From positions 62,001 through 126,000 of the forward strand of contig NZ_JAEMHK010000007.1 in the NCBI RefSeq assembly GCF_016458235.1: a DNA stretch of 64,000 bases. The letters run 5' to 3'. The notes under the pieces were generated by a model. It was not told where the DNA came from. It saw nothing but the letters and a program-made list of their open reading frames with translations, and searched no databases. Positions 19,301-28,326 of this stretch are shown here, in pieces (position 1 is the first letter of the stretch; every line of letters begins with the position of its first letter). The position numbers and the translations under genes were made by a program. Origin of the DNA: Geomonas propionica (lineage in GTDB: Bacteria > Desulfobacterota > Desulfuromonadia > Geobacterales > Geobacteraceae).

Positions 19301-19615
19301 CTGACCGGCGACAGCAGCAACAATGCACTTGGCGGTGGCCATGGCGATAACATCATGTCTGGTGGGGCTGGGGCTGATATCTTTACGGTGAACGGAGGCA
19401 ACGACACCATAAAAGACTTCACCGCCCATGTGGATAAGATCGTCATCGAGCAAACCCACACGGATGCTTTATTCCAACATACTGATGGATCCACCACGGC
19501 CAGTCTGACGATCACCAATAACGGAGCCCAGGTGGGGACTGTTACCTTTGAAAACGTCACCGATGCAGGTGCTCTTTTGGATTCCTTGATCCACAACGAT
19601 CCCAAAATCCACTAG
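13325..19615 (+). CDS. Giant LapA/BapA-like repeat adhesin with retention module and RTX-type C-terminus
   Basis: This protein of about 2,096 residues begins with a retention module (~1-115, GKVVILYGTVKAISPDG) that should lodge in the TolC-like pore. PAAG (residues 116-119, bases 13670-13681) fits a LapG cleavage site. Then come three ~105-residue Ig-like repeats (~171-490), five long VCBS/cadherin-like units of ~216-220 residues plus a partial sixth (~493-1690), a unique region, and a C-terminal type I secretion region with RTX-like glycines (GGGHGDNIMSGGAGADIF). The protein is rich in Thr, Ser, Asp and Gly and has no Cys. GGAG at 13314-13317 is 7 nt from this ATG but only 1 nt from the ATG at 13319, so 13325 is preferred. 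The neighbouring LapD/LapG/LapB/LapE-like genes fit export and c-di-GMP-gated retention of this protein. Confidence 0.93.
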   Translation: MAQNNQAAAHQVVGKVVILYGTVKAISPDGAIRLLMPNSPIFADDRIVTESDGSASIVFDGAQGNQLDLGRMMNVSIDHDVYGSVMSGDTTDTTAEVAQIQQALATGDQPIELEAPAAGGPADAGGTHPLFVLAPTGEEVQPTGGVTTTGVTFGTTGTLDSVIATVQTPPLTATITVNPITSDNIVNNVEATGQIPVSGNVGGNAHPGDTVTIVINGNTHTGTVAGDNSYTITVPGSELVNNPNHIITVSVTTTGPNGNTATATVTPSYTVDTTTADIHITSIAGDNIVNNVEAVNANVPVTGTIGGGVHAGDVITVTVGGQTYSHTVTEAEASNHSFTMNVSGADLTNNAGHSITASVSTTDAAGSTANASATAGYTVDNTTAEIHITSIAGDNVVNNAEAGSTTVPVTGTIGGGVHAGDVIIMTVGGQTYTHTVTDADAGSHSFTVNVSGSDLTGNAGHQVTASVTTTDAAGSTASATAVGEYTVDSTVATHVDTAHSASSVDEGALAAGSHPGTGYIAEGNLVSSGGTGSYTYALVSDSVAHEGTLVIDPATGHYTYTLNGPTLTNSPDTFTYQVTDAHGNTATNTVTIAIADDAPVANVDSGSVVEGATLSGSVVTNDVPGADGSIVVVGAAAGTSATAVSGQVDSVITGVHGTLTLHANGSYEYHANPNSENTSDTFTYTIQDADGSKSTSTLTVNLTDSGLHTQVDTLTSVTGVDEGALPVVGSHPGSGYIAEGNLVSTGGAGSYSYALVSDSATHEGTLVIDPATGHYTYTLSGPTGTNTPDSFTYQVTDAYGNTATNTVTITVADDAPVANVDSGSVVEGASVSGSVVANDVPGADGVAPGSIVVVGVAAGTSATAVSGQVDSVITGAHGTLTLHADGSYDYHANANSANTSDTFTYTIQDADGSKSTSTLTVNLTDSGLHTHIDTLTSVTSIDEGALPVVGSHPGNGYIAEGNLVSTGGAGSYSYALVSDSATHEGTLVIDAAGHYTYTLNGPTLTNSPDTFTYQVTDGEGNTSTNTVTITITDDAPVAQTDSGSVVEGATLSGSVVTNDIPGADGSIVVVGAAAGVSATAVAGQVNSVISGAHGTLTVHADGSYEYHANPNSDNTSDTFTYTIQDADGSKSTSTLTINLTDSGLHTQVDTVHSDTSVDEGALSVGSHPGSGYIAEGNLISSGGAGSYSYALVSDSATHEGTLVIDPATGHYTYTLNGPTLTNSPDTFTYQVTDAHGNTATNTVTITIADDAPVAHTDSGSVMEGAALSGNVVANDVPGADGVAPGSIVVVGVAAGVSATAVSGQVDSVITGAHGTLTLHADGSYDYHANPNSDNTSDSFTYTIQDADGSKSTSTLTVNLTDSGLHTQVDTLTSVTGVDEGALPVVGSHPGSDYIAEGNLVSTGGAGSYSYALVSDSATHEGTLVIDAAGHYTYTLNGPTLTNSPDTFTYQVTDANGNTATNTVTITIADDAPVANVDSGSVVEGATFSGSVVANDIPGADGSIVVVGAAAGTSATAVSGQVDSVITGAHGTLTLHANGSYEYHANANSANTSDTFTYTIQDADGSKSTSTLTLNLTNSGLHTQVDTVHSDTTVDEGALSVGTHPGTGYIAEGSLISSGGDGSYTYALVPDAATHEGTLVIDPSTGHYTYTLNGPSSSDSPDTFTFQVTDGHGNTATNTITVTITDDAPVLNVTNGIFQNTGDTDTTAHTGGTMVEGTLATIGADFDTAHVTLTGTPPSGLSSYGQTVTYNVSADGSTIHAMAGGNEVFTVTAHSDGTYTFDQHQILDLAVLNSNLQGSIGAGGPQTSFYVYTDGSSGFDATAKPWSLQITADGHSVNPSTQGMGVDNNWLNLTSNVGTTETLHFNFDNEGASGAANLAYQAKIGINDLGAGEQINWTATYTDGVHSQDISGVATTSSLDSTGHLVFTAPQNNMYIDHIDFTGGAGAVRVTSFTAYTIDTTVTQTLNFGFTATDGDGDHVSGNFSLLAQNGSTLTGDSSNNALGGGHGDNIMSGGAGADIFTVNGGNDTIKDFTAHVDKIVIEQTHTDALFQHTDGSTTASLTITNNGAQVGTVTFENVTDAGALLDSLIHNDPKIH
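13835..14800 (+). repeat. Three tandem Ig-like repeats within the adhesin
   Basis: Three ~105-residue units begin near 13835, 14150 and 14474. Each contains a GDN(I/V)VNN motif, a VxGxxGGxxHxGDxxTxxV core and a closing YTVD. Units 2 and 3 share nearly identical starts (HITSIAGDN), indicating recent duplication; unit 1 is more diverged. Confidence 0.85.
14803..18400 (+). repeat. Long tandem VCBS/cadherin-like repeats within the adhesin
   Basis: Units start near 14803, 15449, 16110, 16757, 17418 and 18066. Spacing alternates between ~646-648 and ~661 bp, because some units carry an extra VAP insertion after GADG and other small indels. Each has a VDEGAL...GYIAEGNL first half and a DSGSVVEGA...YTIQDADGSKSTSTL second half; the sixth unit lacks the second half. 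Long stretches are almost identical at DNA level, so copy number may vary by recombination and assemblies may collapse here. Confidence 0.88.
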
Positions 19616-19638
19616 GATTCGGTGACTGGTTGAGCCGA

Positions 19639-19675
19639 GCTGCCGCGGAGAATGTCTCCGCGGCAGCTTTTTTTT
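19639..19675 (+). terminator. Rho-independent terminator of the adhesin gene
   Basis: A perfect 13-bp stem, GCTGCCGCGGAGA (19639-19651) and TCTCCGCGGCAGC (19655-19667), has a 3-nt loop and eight T residues. It begins 24 bp after the adhesin stop codon. Confidence 0.95.
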
Positions 19676-19806
19676 GCACCTCATTTACCTTAGTAAAGGT
19701 TCATCTCGCCGCAGGATTCCCTTGACACTCCCCTCGCAAAAAACTATAGCTATAACCTCCACTTCACCCAACCTTCTCCCGCCTGGAACGGGCACATCGG
19801 GGAAAC

Positions 19807-21435
19807 ATGTACTGGGAATCTTTCGGCTTCAAGGAAGCACCTTTCGCGCTTACTCCTAACCCGGCTTTTCTGTTCCTGAGCGCTCCGCACCAGGAGGCTT
19901 TCGCGCACCTGCTTTTTGCCATCGAGAACCGCGCCGGGTTCATCGAACTGTCGGGCGAGGTGGGGACCGGCAAGACTACCATCGTGCGCACCCTGTTGAA
20001 TCAGCTCGACCCGCAAACGCACCGCACCGCGCTGATCTTCAACCCGATCCTCTCCCCCCTGGGCTTCATGAAAGAGGTCAACGCCGAGTTCGGCCTCCCC
20101 ACCGAAGGGAACGAGATCCGCGACCTGCACGCGGCCCTCAACGCCTTTCTCCTGGAAGAGAACCGCGCCGGCCACACCGTGGTGCTGGTGATCGACGAGG
20201 CCCAGAACCTCTCGGTGGAGGTGCTGGAGCACGTGCGGCTCATCTCCAACCTGGAGACCGAGAGCGACAAGCTGATCCAGATCGTGCTGGTCGGGCAGCC
20301 AGAACTGAACGCGCTCCTGGCCCGGGACGAGCTGAGGCAACTCGATCAGCGCATCACGGTGCGCTACCACCTGAAACCGATGGACTTCGACGACACCTGC
20401 GCCTACATCCGGCACCGGATCCGGTTCGCCGCCGAGGGGCGGGAGCCGCTCAGCTTCGCGCCCGGCGCCTTCAAGCGCATCTTCAAATGCTCCGGCGGTC
20501 TGCCGCGCCTGATCAACGGGGTCTGCGACCGCACTCTGCTGCTCGCCTACACGCGCGACTGCAAGGAGGTCACCCCGGCCATGGCGTCGCTCGCCATTGC
20601 CGACCTGCGCAAGGAGTCGCCGCGCCGGAAGCGGGCCTTGCAGGTGAGGGCGCTGTCGGCGGCGCTGGCCCTCTGTGTCGTCATCATCGCCGGATTCTCG
20701 GTCATCTCCTTCCATCTGCTCCCCGGCGAGAAGAAGGAGGCCAAGGAGGTCGTGGTCCCGCCGCTGTCGGCGGAGGCGGCGCGCCAGGGGATTCAGGCCC
20801 AGCCCGAGCAGGACAACCTTTTCGCCGCGGTGAACGCGGTGCTGGATGCCTGGCGGGTGCAGCGGGTGGAACCGGTGCCGGGGCAGCCGGCGACCCTGCG
20901 CACGCTGGTCCGGCAGCGCGGCATGGCGGCAGCCAGGTTCCCCGCGAGCCTCGATCTCCTGGCGCGGCTGGACGCCCCCGTGCTGCTCCACATCGTGCTG
21001 CCGGGGGGAGCGGAGCGGCTGGTGGCGCTGGTGGGATTGGACAAGAACGAGGTCGAGGTGGTCCCGCAGGTGGCCGGGCGCTCCAAGCTCACCCGCGCGG
21101 AACTGGCGCAGGTGTGGAGCGGCGGCGTCACCGTGCTTTGGAAGGACTTCCACGGTATCGCCACCCGGACTAAGGGTGCCGAGAAGGCGGCCGGTACCAA
21201 GTCGCTGCAGGGGCTTCTGAAGCAGGTGGGATGCTACGACGGTGCCGTGGACGGCAAGTTGAACGAGACGACCAAGAGCGCACTCGCCGAGTTCCAGCGC
21301 CGGGAGCAGTTGCCGGGTGACGGGAAGGTGGGGGCGCAGACCCTCATGCTGCTGTATCGCCGCGCCGGCGGCTATTTCCCGCCTGGACTGGCGCGGGTGC
21401 AGGGCGCCGACAGCAAACAGACGGGACGGATGTGA
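19807..21435 (+). CDS. ExeA/GspA-type AAA ATPase with peptidoglycan-binding domain
   Basis: This 542-residue protein starts with the ExeA hallmark MYWESFGFKEAPF. It has Walker A GEVGTGKTT (~residue 41-49) and Walker B VLVIDEAQN, then a membrane helix (~283-305, ALCVVIIAGFSVISFHLL), a periplasmic segment with a C39-like DLLARLDAPVLL region and a C-terminal PG_binding_1 domain (LLKQVGCYDGAVDGKLNETT...). In Aeromonas, ExeA with ExeB helps the type II secretin cross the peptidoglycan. The next gene encodes an ExeB/GspB-like protein and the stops/starts abut, so this is a GspAB pair without other gsp genes nearby. Confidence 0.85.
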   Translation: MYWESFGFKEAPFALTPNPAFLFLSAPHQEAFAHLLFAIENRAGFIELSGEVGTGKTTIVRTLLNQLDPQTHRTALIFNPILSPLGFMKEVNAEFGLPTEGNEIRDLHAALNAFLLEENRAGHTVVLVIDEAQNLSVEVLEHVRLISNLETESDKLIQIVLVGQPELNALLARDELRQLDQRITVRYHLKPMDFDDTCAYIRHRIRFAAEGREPLSFAPGAFKRIFKCSGGLPRLINGVCDRTLLLAYTRDCKEVTPAMASLAIADLRKESPRRKRALQVRALSAALALCVVIIAGFSVISFHLLPGEKKEAKEVVVPPLSAEAARQGIQAQPEQDNLFAAVNAVLDAWRVQRVEPVPGQPATLRTLVRQRGMAAARFPASLDLLARLDAPVLLHIVLPGGAERLVALVGLDKNEVEVVPQVAGRSKLTRAELAQVWSGGVTVLWKDFHGIATRTKGAEKAAGTKSLQGLLKQVGCYDGAVDGKLNETTKSALAEFQRREQLPGDGKVGAQTLMLLYRRAGGYFPPGLARVQGADSKQTGRM

Positions 21436-21436
21436 C

Positions 21437-22159
21437 ATGAGCCTGATACTCGATGCCTTGAGAAAGATGGAACAGGAGCGCAGGAGCAGGCGTGGGGGTG
21501 GCCAGGACCTGCGCCCCGAGGTGCTGCGCTACCGCCTGGCGGCCCAGCCCAAGGAACCGCGCCGTTTCCCGGTCGCGGTGGTCGCGGGCGTGGTGCTGGT
21601 TATGGCCGGTATCGGCGCCGGTTTCCTGCTGAAGGGGGAATCCACCCAAACGGCGGCGCAAGCCCCCGCCGCCTCTGTCCCCGCACCGCAACTGCCGGCT
21701 GCCGCGGCCCCGACGGCCCCGCCTGCAGTTCCTACCGGTGTGGCGTCCCCAGTGGCGGCCGCCCCCGTCGCGTCCGCCCCGGCTCCTGCGCTGTCGGTCG
21801 CGCCTGCCGCGCCGGTCGTGGCAGCTCAAGCTCCGGCCGCACCTGCCCAGCCGGTTCTCCTTCCTGCGCGCAGGGCCTCCCGCACCGCAGCGGCCCAGTC
21901 CGCGCCGTCTGAGGCGTCGCAGTTCGCACCGCAGGAACCTGCCGCCGTGGCGACAGGGGGCCAGGACATTGCCATCACCGGCATCGCCTACCAGGACGAG
22001 CGGCGCATGAGGCGGGCGGTACTAAACGGCATGCTGGTCGGCGAGGGGGCCGAGGTGGCCGGCGCCCGCGTGGTCGAGATCAAGGAAACCAAGGTCAAGC
22101 TCTCCCGCGGCGGCCGCGTCTTCGAGGTTCCCTTCTCCTCCGGGCTGCAATCCCGTTAA
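21437..22159 (+). CDS. GspB/ExeB-like general secretion pathway protein B
   Basis: This is a 240-residue protein whose start [20 protein letters not shown] is the family hallmark; this ATG is 1 bp after the preceding stop codon. A membrane helix (~39-60, [18 protein letters not shown]), a long Ala/Pro-rich periplasmic spacer and a C-terminal T2SSB-like domain follow ([19 protein letters not shown]...GRVFEVPF). The predicted partner is the ExeA-like ATPase directly upstream. The low-complexity spacer makes the middle of the protein uninformative. Confidence 0.82.
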   Translation: MSLILDALRKMEQERRSRRGGGQDLRPEVLRYRLAAQPKEPRRFPVAVVAGVVLVMAGIGAGFLLKGESTQTAAQAPAASVPAPQLPAAAAPTAPPAVPTGVASPVAAAPVASAPAPALSVAPAAPVVAAQAPAAPAQPVLLPARRASRTAAAQSAPSEASQFAPQEPAAVATGGQDIAITGIAYQDERRMRRAVLNGMLVGEGAEVAGARVVEIKETKVKLSRGGRVFEVPFSSGLQSR

Positions 22160-22245
22160 TAAAGACGTGCACCGGCCTGAGCCCTGGTAGCCCTCGGGCC
22201 CGCCATCCCTGTTCCCAAATTCCCTACGCACCACCGGGAGCCTCG

Positions 22246-24435
<2,190 letters not shown>

Positions 24436-24475
24436 GGGAAGTGACTAAAAACGTTGAGGTCGACAGGAGGACGTG

Positions 24476-25177
24476 ATGAAGACCATCGGCATGATCGGGG
24501 GACTGGGACCTGAGTCCACCGTTGACTACTACCAGCGCATCATCGAGGCGTTTCGCGTGCCGGGAAGCCTTGCCGCGCCGGAGATGGTGATCTACAGCGT
24601 GAGCCTGCAGGAGGTGATGGCCCTTGCCGCCAAGCGCGAGTGGAACCATCTCGTTTACCTGCTGGTGCAGAAGGTGAGGGCGCTGCACAAGGCAGGCGCA
24701 GACTTTGCAATCATCACGGCCAACACGCCGCACGTCGTGTTCGACGAGGTGCAGGCCAAGTCGCCCATCCCGCTGATCAGCATCGTCACCGCCACCTGTG
24801 ACAAGGCCAAGGAACTGGGTGTGAAGAAGGTCGGCCTTTTGGGGACCCGGTTCACCATGGAGGAGAATTTCTTCGCGCCTCCTTTCGCGGCGGCCGGGAT
24901 CTCAGTGGCGGTGCCCTCTGCCAGTGATCAGCACTATATCCACGAGAAACTGATGACCGAGATTGAGCTCGGCATCATCAAGGACGACACCAGGAAAGGG
25001 TTGATCGACATCATCGGCCGTCTGGTGCGGGAAGAACAGGTCGAGGCGATCATCCTCGGCTGCACCGAGTTGCCGCTGATACTAAAAGACGGCGACTTCG
25101 ATACCACCTTTCTCAATACCACAGCGATCCATGTCGAAAGTGTCGTGAGCTATTGCAGGGCAGGGAGGACGTGGTAA
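24476..25177 (+). CDS. Aspartate/glutamate racemase family protein
   Basis: This 233-residue protein starts MKTIGMIGGLGPESTVDYYQ, the family signature, and keeps the second catalytic region GCTELPLIL. The first catalytic region reads ANTPH where classical aspartate racemases have a Cys (CNT), so one of the two acid/base Cys residues appears to be Ala. Substrate and even racemase activity are therefore uncertain; a one-base mechanism or another amino-acid substrate is possible. AGGAGG lies 5 nt before the ATG; an in-frame GTG three bases upstream is less likely. Confidence 0.82.
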   Translation: MKTIGMIGGLGPESTVDYYQRIIEAFRVPGSLAAPEMVIYSVSLQEVMALAAKREWNHLVYLLVQKVRALHKAGADFAIITANTPHVVFDEVQAKSPIPLISIVTATCDKAKELGVKKVGLLGTRFTMEENFFAPPFAAAGISVAVPSASDQHYIHEKLMTEIELGIIKDDTRKGLIDIIGRLVREEQVEAIILGCTELPLILKDGDFDTTFLNTTAIHVESVVSYCRAGRTW

Positions 25178-25214
25178 AAGGAGCAGGGCTGGATTACGGA
25201 GCGGATGAGCTTAT

Positions 25215-25472
25215 TCAGCCTGAGTAGTAGCGGCAGGCGATCACGATGATCTCTTTTTCCTCCACCAGATACACCAGCCGATGTTCGCGGTCGATTCTGC
25301 GGGACCAGCAGCCGGCAAGCTGGAAGCGGAGCGGTTCCGGCTTGCCGGTGCCATCAAACGGCGTGCGCCGGATCTCTTCAAGAAGGGCGAGGATACGCTC
25401 GGTCTGGCGCTTGTCGGTCTTCAGCCAGTAGCGCAGGTCATCCAAAGCGGTGGGAGTGAAAGAGACGTTCAC
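25215..25472 (-). CDS. yoeB: YoeB/Txe-family mRNA endonuclease toxin (active-site His replaced)
   Basis: This 85-residue RelE-fold toxin has the YoeB landmarks IRRTPFDGTGKPEPLRF and GCWSRRIDREHRLVYLV, including the Glu and Arg that correspond to E46 and R65 of E. coli YoeB. The E. coli protein ends CRYHY, with His83 in the active site; this one ends CRYYSG, so Tyr stands in the His position and the C-terminus is one residue longer. It may be weakened or inactive. It overlaps the antitoxin gene by 4 bp. A second YoeB-like toxin, with the His intact, is encoded at 28327-28596. Confidence 0.9.
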   Translation of the reverse strand: MNVSFTPTALDDLRYWLKTDKRQTERILALLEEIRRTPFDGTGKPEPLRFQLAGCWSRRIDREHRLVYLVEEKEIIVIACRYYSG

Positions 25473-25723
25473 AGCCCGAGGGCGTCCAGCGGGGTCGTCT
25501 TGCCAGCTTTTGCCTCAGCGAGGGATTGCGTGAGGTGGGCGGCATTGGCGGGGTTGGAAAGCAGGTAGTCGCTTTCCATGATGGACTCGTAATCCTCGAG
25601 GCTCAGGATGACCACGCTTTCTCCTTTGCGCCGAGTCACCAGGATAGGCTCGTGGTTGCTGCACGCCTCATCCATCACGTTTTTCAGGTCCTGACGTGCT
25701 TCGCTGTATGTTATGGCCTGCAT
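25469..25723 (-). CDS. yefM: YefM-family antitoxin
   Basis: This 84-residue Phd/YefM-fold protein starts MQAITYSEARQDLKNVMDEACSNHEPILVTRRKGESVVILS, typical of YefM. The N-terminal half binds DNA and the C-terminal tail would wrap the toxin. It precedes and overlaps yoeB by 4 bp, the standard order. GGAGG lies upstream of the ATG. The promoter region contains TTGTACAA (25748-25755), whose TGTACA core is the known YefM operator hexamer in E. coli, so autorepression is likely. Confidence 0.93.
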   Translation of the reverse strand: MQAITYSEARQDLKNVMDEACSNHEPILVTRRKGESVVILSLEDYESIMESDYLLSNPANAAHLTQSLAEAKAGKTTPLDALGL

Positions 25724-25740
25724 GGGGCACCTCCAGTTGA

Positions 25741-25760
25741 CAACTTGTTGTACAATATCA
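25741..25760. promoter_or_regulatory. Candidate YefM operator
   Basis: The palindrome TTGTACAA (25748-25755) with a TGTACA core sits next to a second TTG/CAA half-site pair (around 25737-25744). It lies ~25 bp upstream of the yefM start and also upstream of the divergent 25805 gene. Confidence 0.6.
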
Positions 25761-25804
25761 TTCGCCTGCTAAGTTGGCAAGGCGGAATGGAGTAGGGGGG
25801 GAGT

Positions 25805-26347
25805 ATGAAAAGACTGATGATCCTGGCGCTGGTGCTCATCGCCTCGACCGCGTTCGCCGGGGAAAAGAAAAAGACGGCCAAGGAGGCGCCCAGCTCGCAA
25901 TCGCTGCAGGAAAAGTGGGATGCCGATGCCTCGCTGCTGAAGCTGGACTGCAGCGACAGCATGTGCGTCTACGGCGTCAAGGGCTCCGCGCAGATAGTCG
26001 ATGCCGAAAGCAACATCCGCACGGCCTGGGTCGCCTTTCTCTATACCGACACCGGGCGTAAGGCGCTCACCGGGGCACTCAAGGGAAGCTATTACAGCAA
26101 GGAGAAGTGGAATATCAACTGCAACGAGGCGACCATGAATGTTTCTTCGGTGCACTACTACGACGCCAAGGGGAGCCCGGTGAGTTCCTACGGCAACGAC
26201 GAACAGTGGAGCGACATTGTCCCGGGCAGCTTCGGAGAGACGGTCGCCGCCATAGTCTGCACCGTCGAGGATGACGGGACCGAGGAAGAGACTCCGAACC
26301 CCGATGTGCCGGGCGAGTCGCCGCCCCAGGAAGGCACACCCCTTTAA
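25805..26347 (+). CDS. Secreted protein resembling the surface-adhesin E-like domain
   Basis: This 180-residue protein has a clear signal peptide (LMILALVLIASTAFAG) and a beta-rich body with three Cys after it (LDCSDSMC, NCNEA) and one later (IVCTVEDD). The order W-D..., a YTDTG segment, NCNEATMNVSSVHYYDAKGSPV and WSDIVPGSFGETVAAIVC recalls the small Adhesin_E-type domain (nC...Yd..G.vv....W..i.PgS...vC). The match is from memory and moderate. The tail is acidic and Pro-rich. It runs into the MFS gene 5 bp later but may not be functionally related. Confidence 0.65.
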   Translation: MKRLMILALVLIASTAFAGEKKKTAKEAPSSQSLQEKWDADASLLKLDCSDSMCVYGVKGSAQIVDAESNIRTAWVAFLYTDTGRKALTGALKGSYYSKEKWNINCNEATMNVSSVHYYDAKGSPVSSYGNDEQWSDIVPGSFGETVAAIVCTVEDDGTEEETPNPDVPGESPPQEGTPL

Positions 26348-26352
26348 ACCTC

Positions 26353-27687
26353 ATGAGCCCACTCGCCGGCATATCGCGCGCCAAGGTGCTGCTCCGGGCG
26401 CTGCGCTCCCGCAACTACCGGCTCTTCGTGGCCGGCCAGAGCGTATCGCTGGTCGGCACCTGGATGCAGCAGGTCGCCATGAGCTGGCTCGTGTACCGGC
26501 TCACCGATTCGGCCGTGCTCCTCGGGGTGGTTGGCTTCACCAGCCAGGTCCCCACCTTCATCTTTGCACCGGTGGCGGGCGTCTTTGCGGATCGCTGCAA
26601 CCGGCGCCGCCTGCTCATGCTGACCCAGGCGCTGGCCATGGTCCAGGCGGCACTCCTGGCCGCGGCGGTGATGCTCGGGGTGGTCCAGGTCTGGCACATC
26701 GTGGTGCTCAGCCTGGTTTTGGGCGTGGTGAACGCGTTCGACATCCCGGTGCGCCAGTCTTTCGTGGTCGAGATGGTGACCGAACGCGAGGACTTGGGCA
26801 ACGCCATTGCGCTCAACTCCTCCATGGTCAATGCCGCCCGCCTGATCGGCCCGACCGTCGCCGGCCTGCTGGTAGCCACAGTGGGAGAGGGGATCTGCTT
26901 CCTGCTGAACAGCGCCAGCTACCTGGCCGTCCTTGTTGCCCTTGCCGCGATGCGCATCGAGCCCAGGGGGGGCACGGAAAAGCCCCGGCGCCACATCTAC
27001 CATGAACTCAAGGAAGGTTTCGTCTATGCTTTCGGCTTCGGCCCCATCCGGAGCATCCTGCTGCTGGTCGCGCTGATGAGCCTGACGGGCATGCCGTACA
27101 CGGTGCTGATCCCGGTTTTCGCCAAGGACATTCTGCACGGCGGCGCCCACACCTTCGGTTTCCTGATGACCGCCGCCGGATGCGGCGCCCTGGTCGGCAC
27201 CATCTACCTCGCCTCCCGCGGCAGCGTCCTCGGACTGGGCAAGGTGATCGTCTTCTCCACCTGCCTTTTCTCCGTCGGGGTCGCCGTCTTCGCCATCTCG
27301 AGCAGCATGGCGCTCTCCCTTGCCGCGCTGGTCGTGGCCGGCTTCGGCGCCATGACCCTGGTCGCCTCCTGCAACACCATCTTGCAGACCATCCTGGAGG
27401 AGGACAAGCGCGGTCGGGTGATGAGCTTCTTTACCATGGCCTTCATGGGGATGACCCCCTTCGGCAGCCTGGGCGCCGGTGCCATGACCAAAGTGGTCGG
27501 CCCGCGGGTGACGCTGGTGATCGGGGCCTGTTGCTGCCTCGCCGGAGCGTTCGTCTTCGCCAGGAACCTCCCCCGTATCAGGCAGATGATCCGTCCCATC
27601 TACGCCCGCATGGGCATCGTCAGAGAAGTCGCCCAAGGCATGGAGACTGCCGCCGAGCAGCCACAGCTGCCAAAAGAGAAAGAATAA
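26353..27687 (+). CDS. MFS transporter (EntS-like group)
   Basis: This 444-residue protein has about 12 predicted membrane helices. The start LLRALRSRNYRLFVAGQSVSLVGTWMQQVAMSWLVY is typical of the MFS_3 group that includes the enterobactin exporter EntS and many unassigned exporters. The MFS A-motif region reads VFADRCNRRRLL between TM2 and TM3. Substrate cannot be inferred. The ATG lies 5 bp after the previous stop with no good ribosome-binding site, so translation may be coupled. Confidence 0.85.
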   Translation: MSPLAGISRAKVLLRALRSRNYRLFVAGQSVSLVGTWMQQVAMSWLVYRLTDSAVLLGVVGFTSQVPTFIFAPVAGVFADRCNRRRLLMLTQALAMVQAALLAAAVMLGVVQVWHIVVLSLVLGVVNAFDIPVRQSFVVEMVTEREDLGNAIALNSSMVNAARLIGPTVAGLLVATVGEGICFLLNSASYLAVLVALAAMRIEPRGGTEKPRRHIYHELKEGFVYAFGFGPIRSILLLVALMSLTGMPYTVLIPVFAKDILHGGAHTFGFLMTAAGCGALVGTIYLASRGSVLGLGKVIVFSTCLFSVGVAVFAISSSMALSLAALVVAGFGAMTLVASCNTILQTILEEDKRGRVMSFFTMAFMGMTPFGSLGAGAMTKVVGPRVTLVIGACCCLAGAFVFARNLPRIRQMIRPIYARMGIVREVAQGMETAAEQPQLPKEKE

Positions 27688-27704
27688 AGGAAAGTGAACT
27701 GTAG

Positions 27705-28322
27705 ATGATCGATTTTATTACCGCAGGTTTTGTTCTTGGTTGCTCGGCGGGGTTCTCACCGGGGCCGCTTTTGATGCTGGTCATCTCCGAGACGCTCACC
27801 CACGGCACCCGCTCCGGCGTGAGGGTGGCGCTCTCCCCCATCATCACCGATTTCCCCATCATCGCCGCCACGCTCTTTTTGTTGATGAACCTCTCCGGAT
27901 ATCACGGCATCCTGGGCGCCCTGTCGCTCGCCGGCGGCCTCTTCGTGCTCTACACGGGCTACCACTCCCTGCGGGCGCGACCGGTCGAGCTGGATCTTCC
28001 CAAGGAGCCTCCCAAGTCGCTCAGGAAGGGGGTGCTGACCAACTTCCTCAGCCCGCACCCTTACCTGTTCTGGATCACCGTGGGCGCGCCGCTTTTGACC
28101 CGGTCGCTCAAAGTGGGTCCGGTCGCCTTTGTCGCCTTCATCGGGAGCTTCTACCTGAGCCTCGTCGGCGCCAAGATCGTGCTCGCCGTCGCGGTAGGGC
28201 GGTCGCGCGCCTTCATGGGAAGCCGGGTCTACCTCTGGATCATGCGCCTGCTCGGCGCGCTGCTGACCTTCTTTGCGCTGCTCTTGTTCCGGGAAGGGGT
28301 GAAACTGCTGGGAATATGGTAG
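27705..28322 (+). CDS. LysE/RhtB-family amino-acid exporter
   Basis: This 205-residue protein has about six hydrophobic segments and the LysE-family start FVLGCSAGFSPGPLLMLVISETLTHG, including the conserved GxxPGP-type turn. Members export amino acids such as lysine, threonine or homoserine; the substrate here is unknown. It follows the MFS gene by 17 bp on the same strand. The 3' end is 4 bp from the convergent yoeB-like gene. Confidence 0.87.
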   Translation: MIDFITAGFVLGCSAGFSPGPLLMLVISETLTHGTRSGVRVALSPIITDFPIIAATLFLLMNLSGYHGILGALSLAGGLFVLYTGYHSLRARPVELDLPKEPPKSLRKGVLTNFLSPHPYLFWITVGAPLLTRSLKVGPVAFVAFIGSFYLSLVGAKIVLAVAVGRSRAFMGSRVYLWIMRLLGALLTFFALLLFREGVKLLGIW

Positions 28323-28326
28323 GGGA

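Noticed and set aside
21317-21436. Extension of the GspB-like frame upstream
   Set aside because: It overlaps the ExeA-like C-terminal domain; the GspB hallmark [13 protein letters not shown] starts at 21437 right after the preceding stop.
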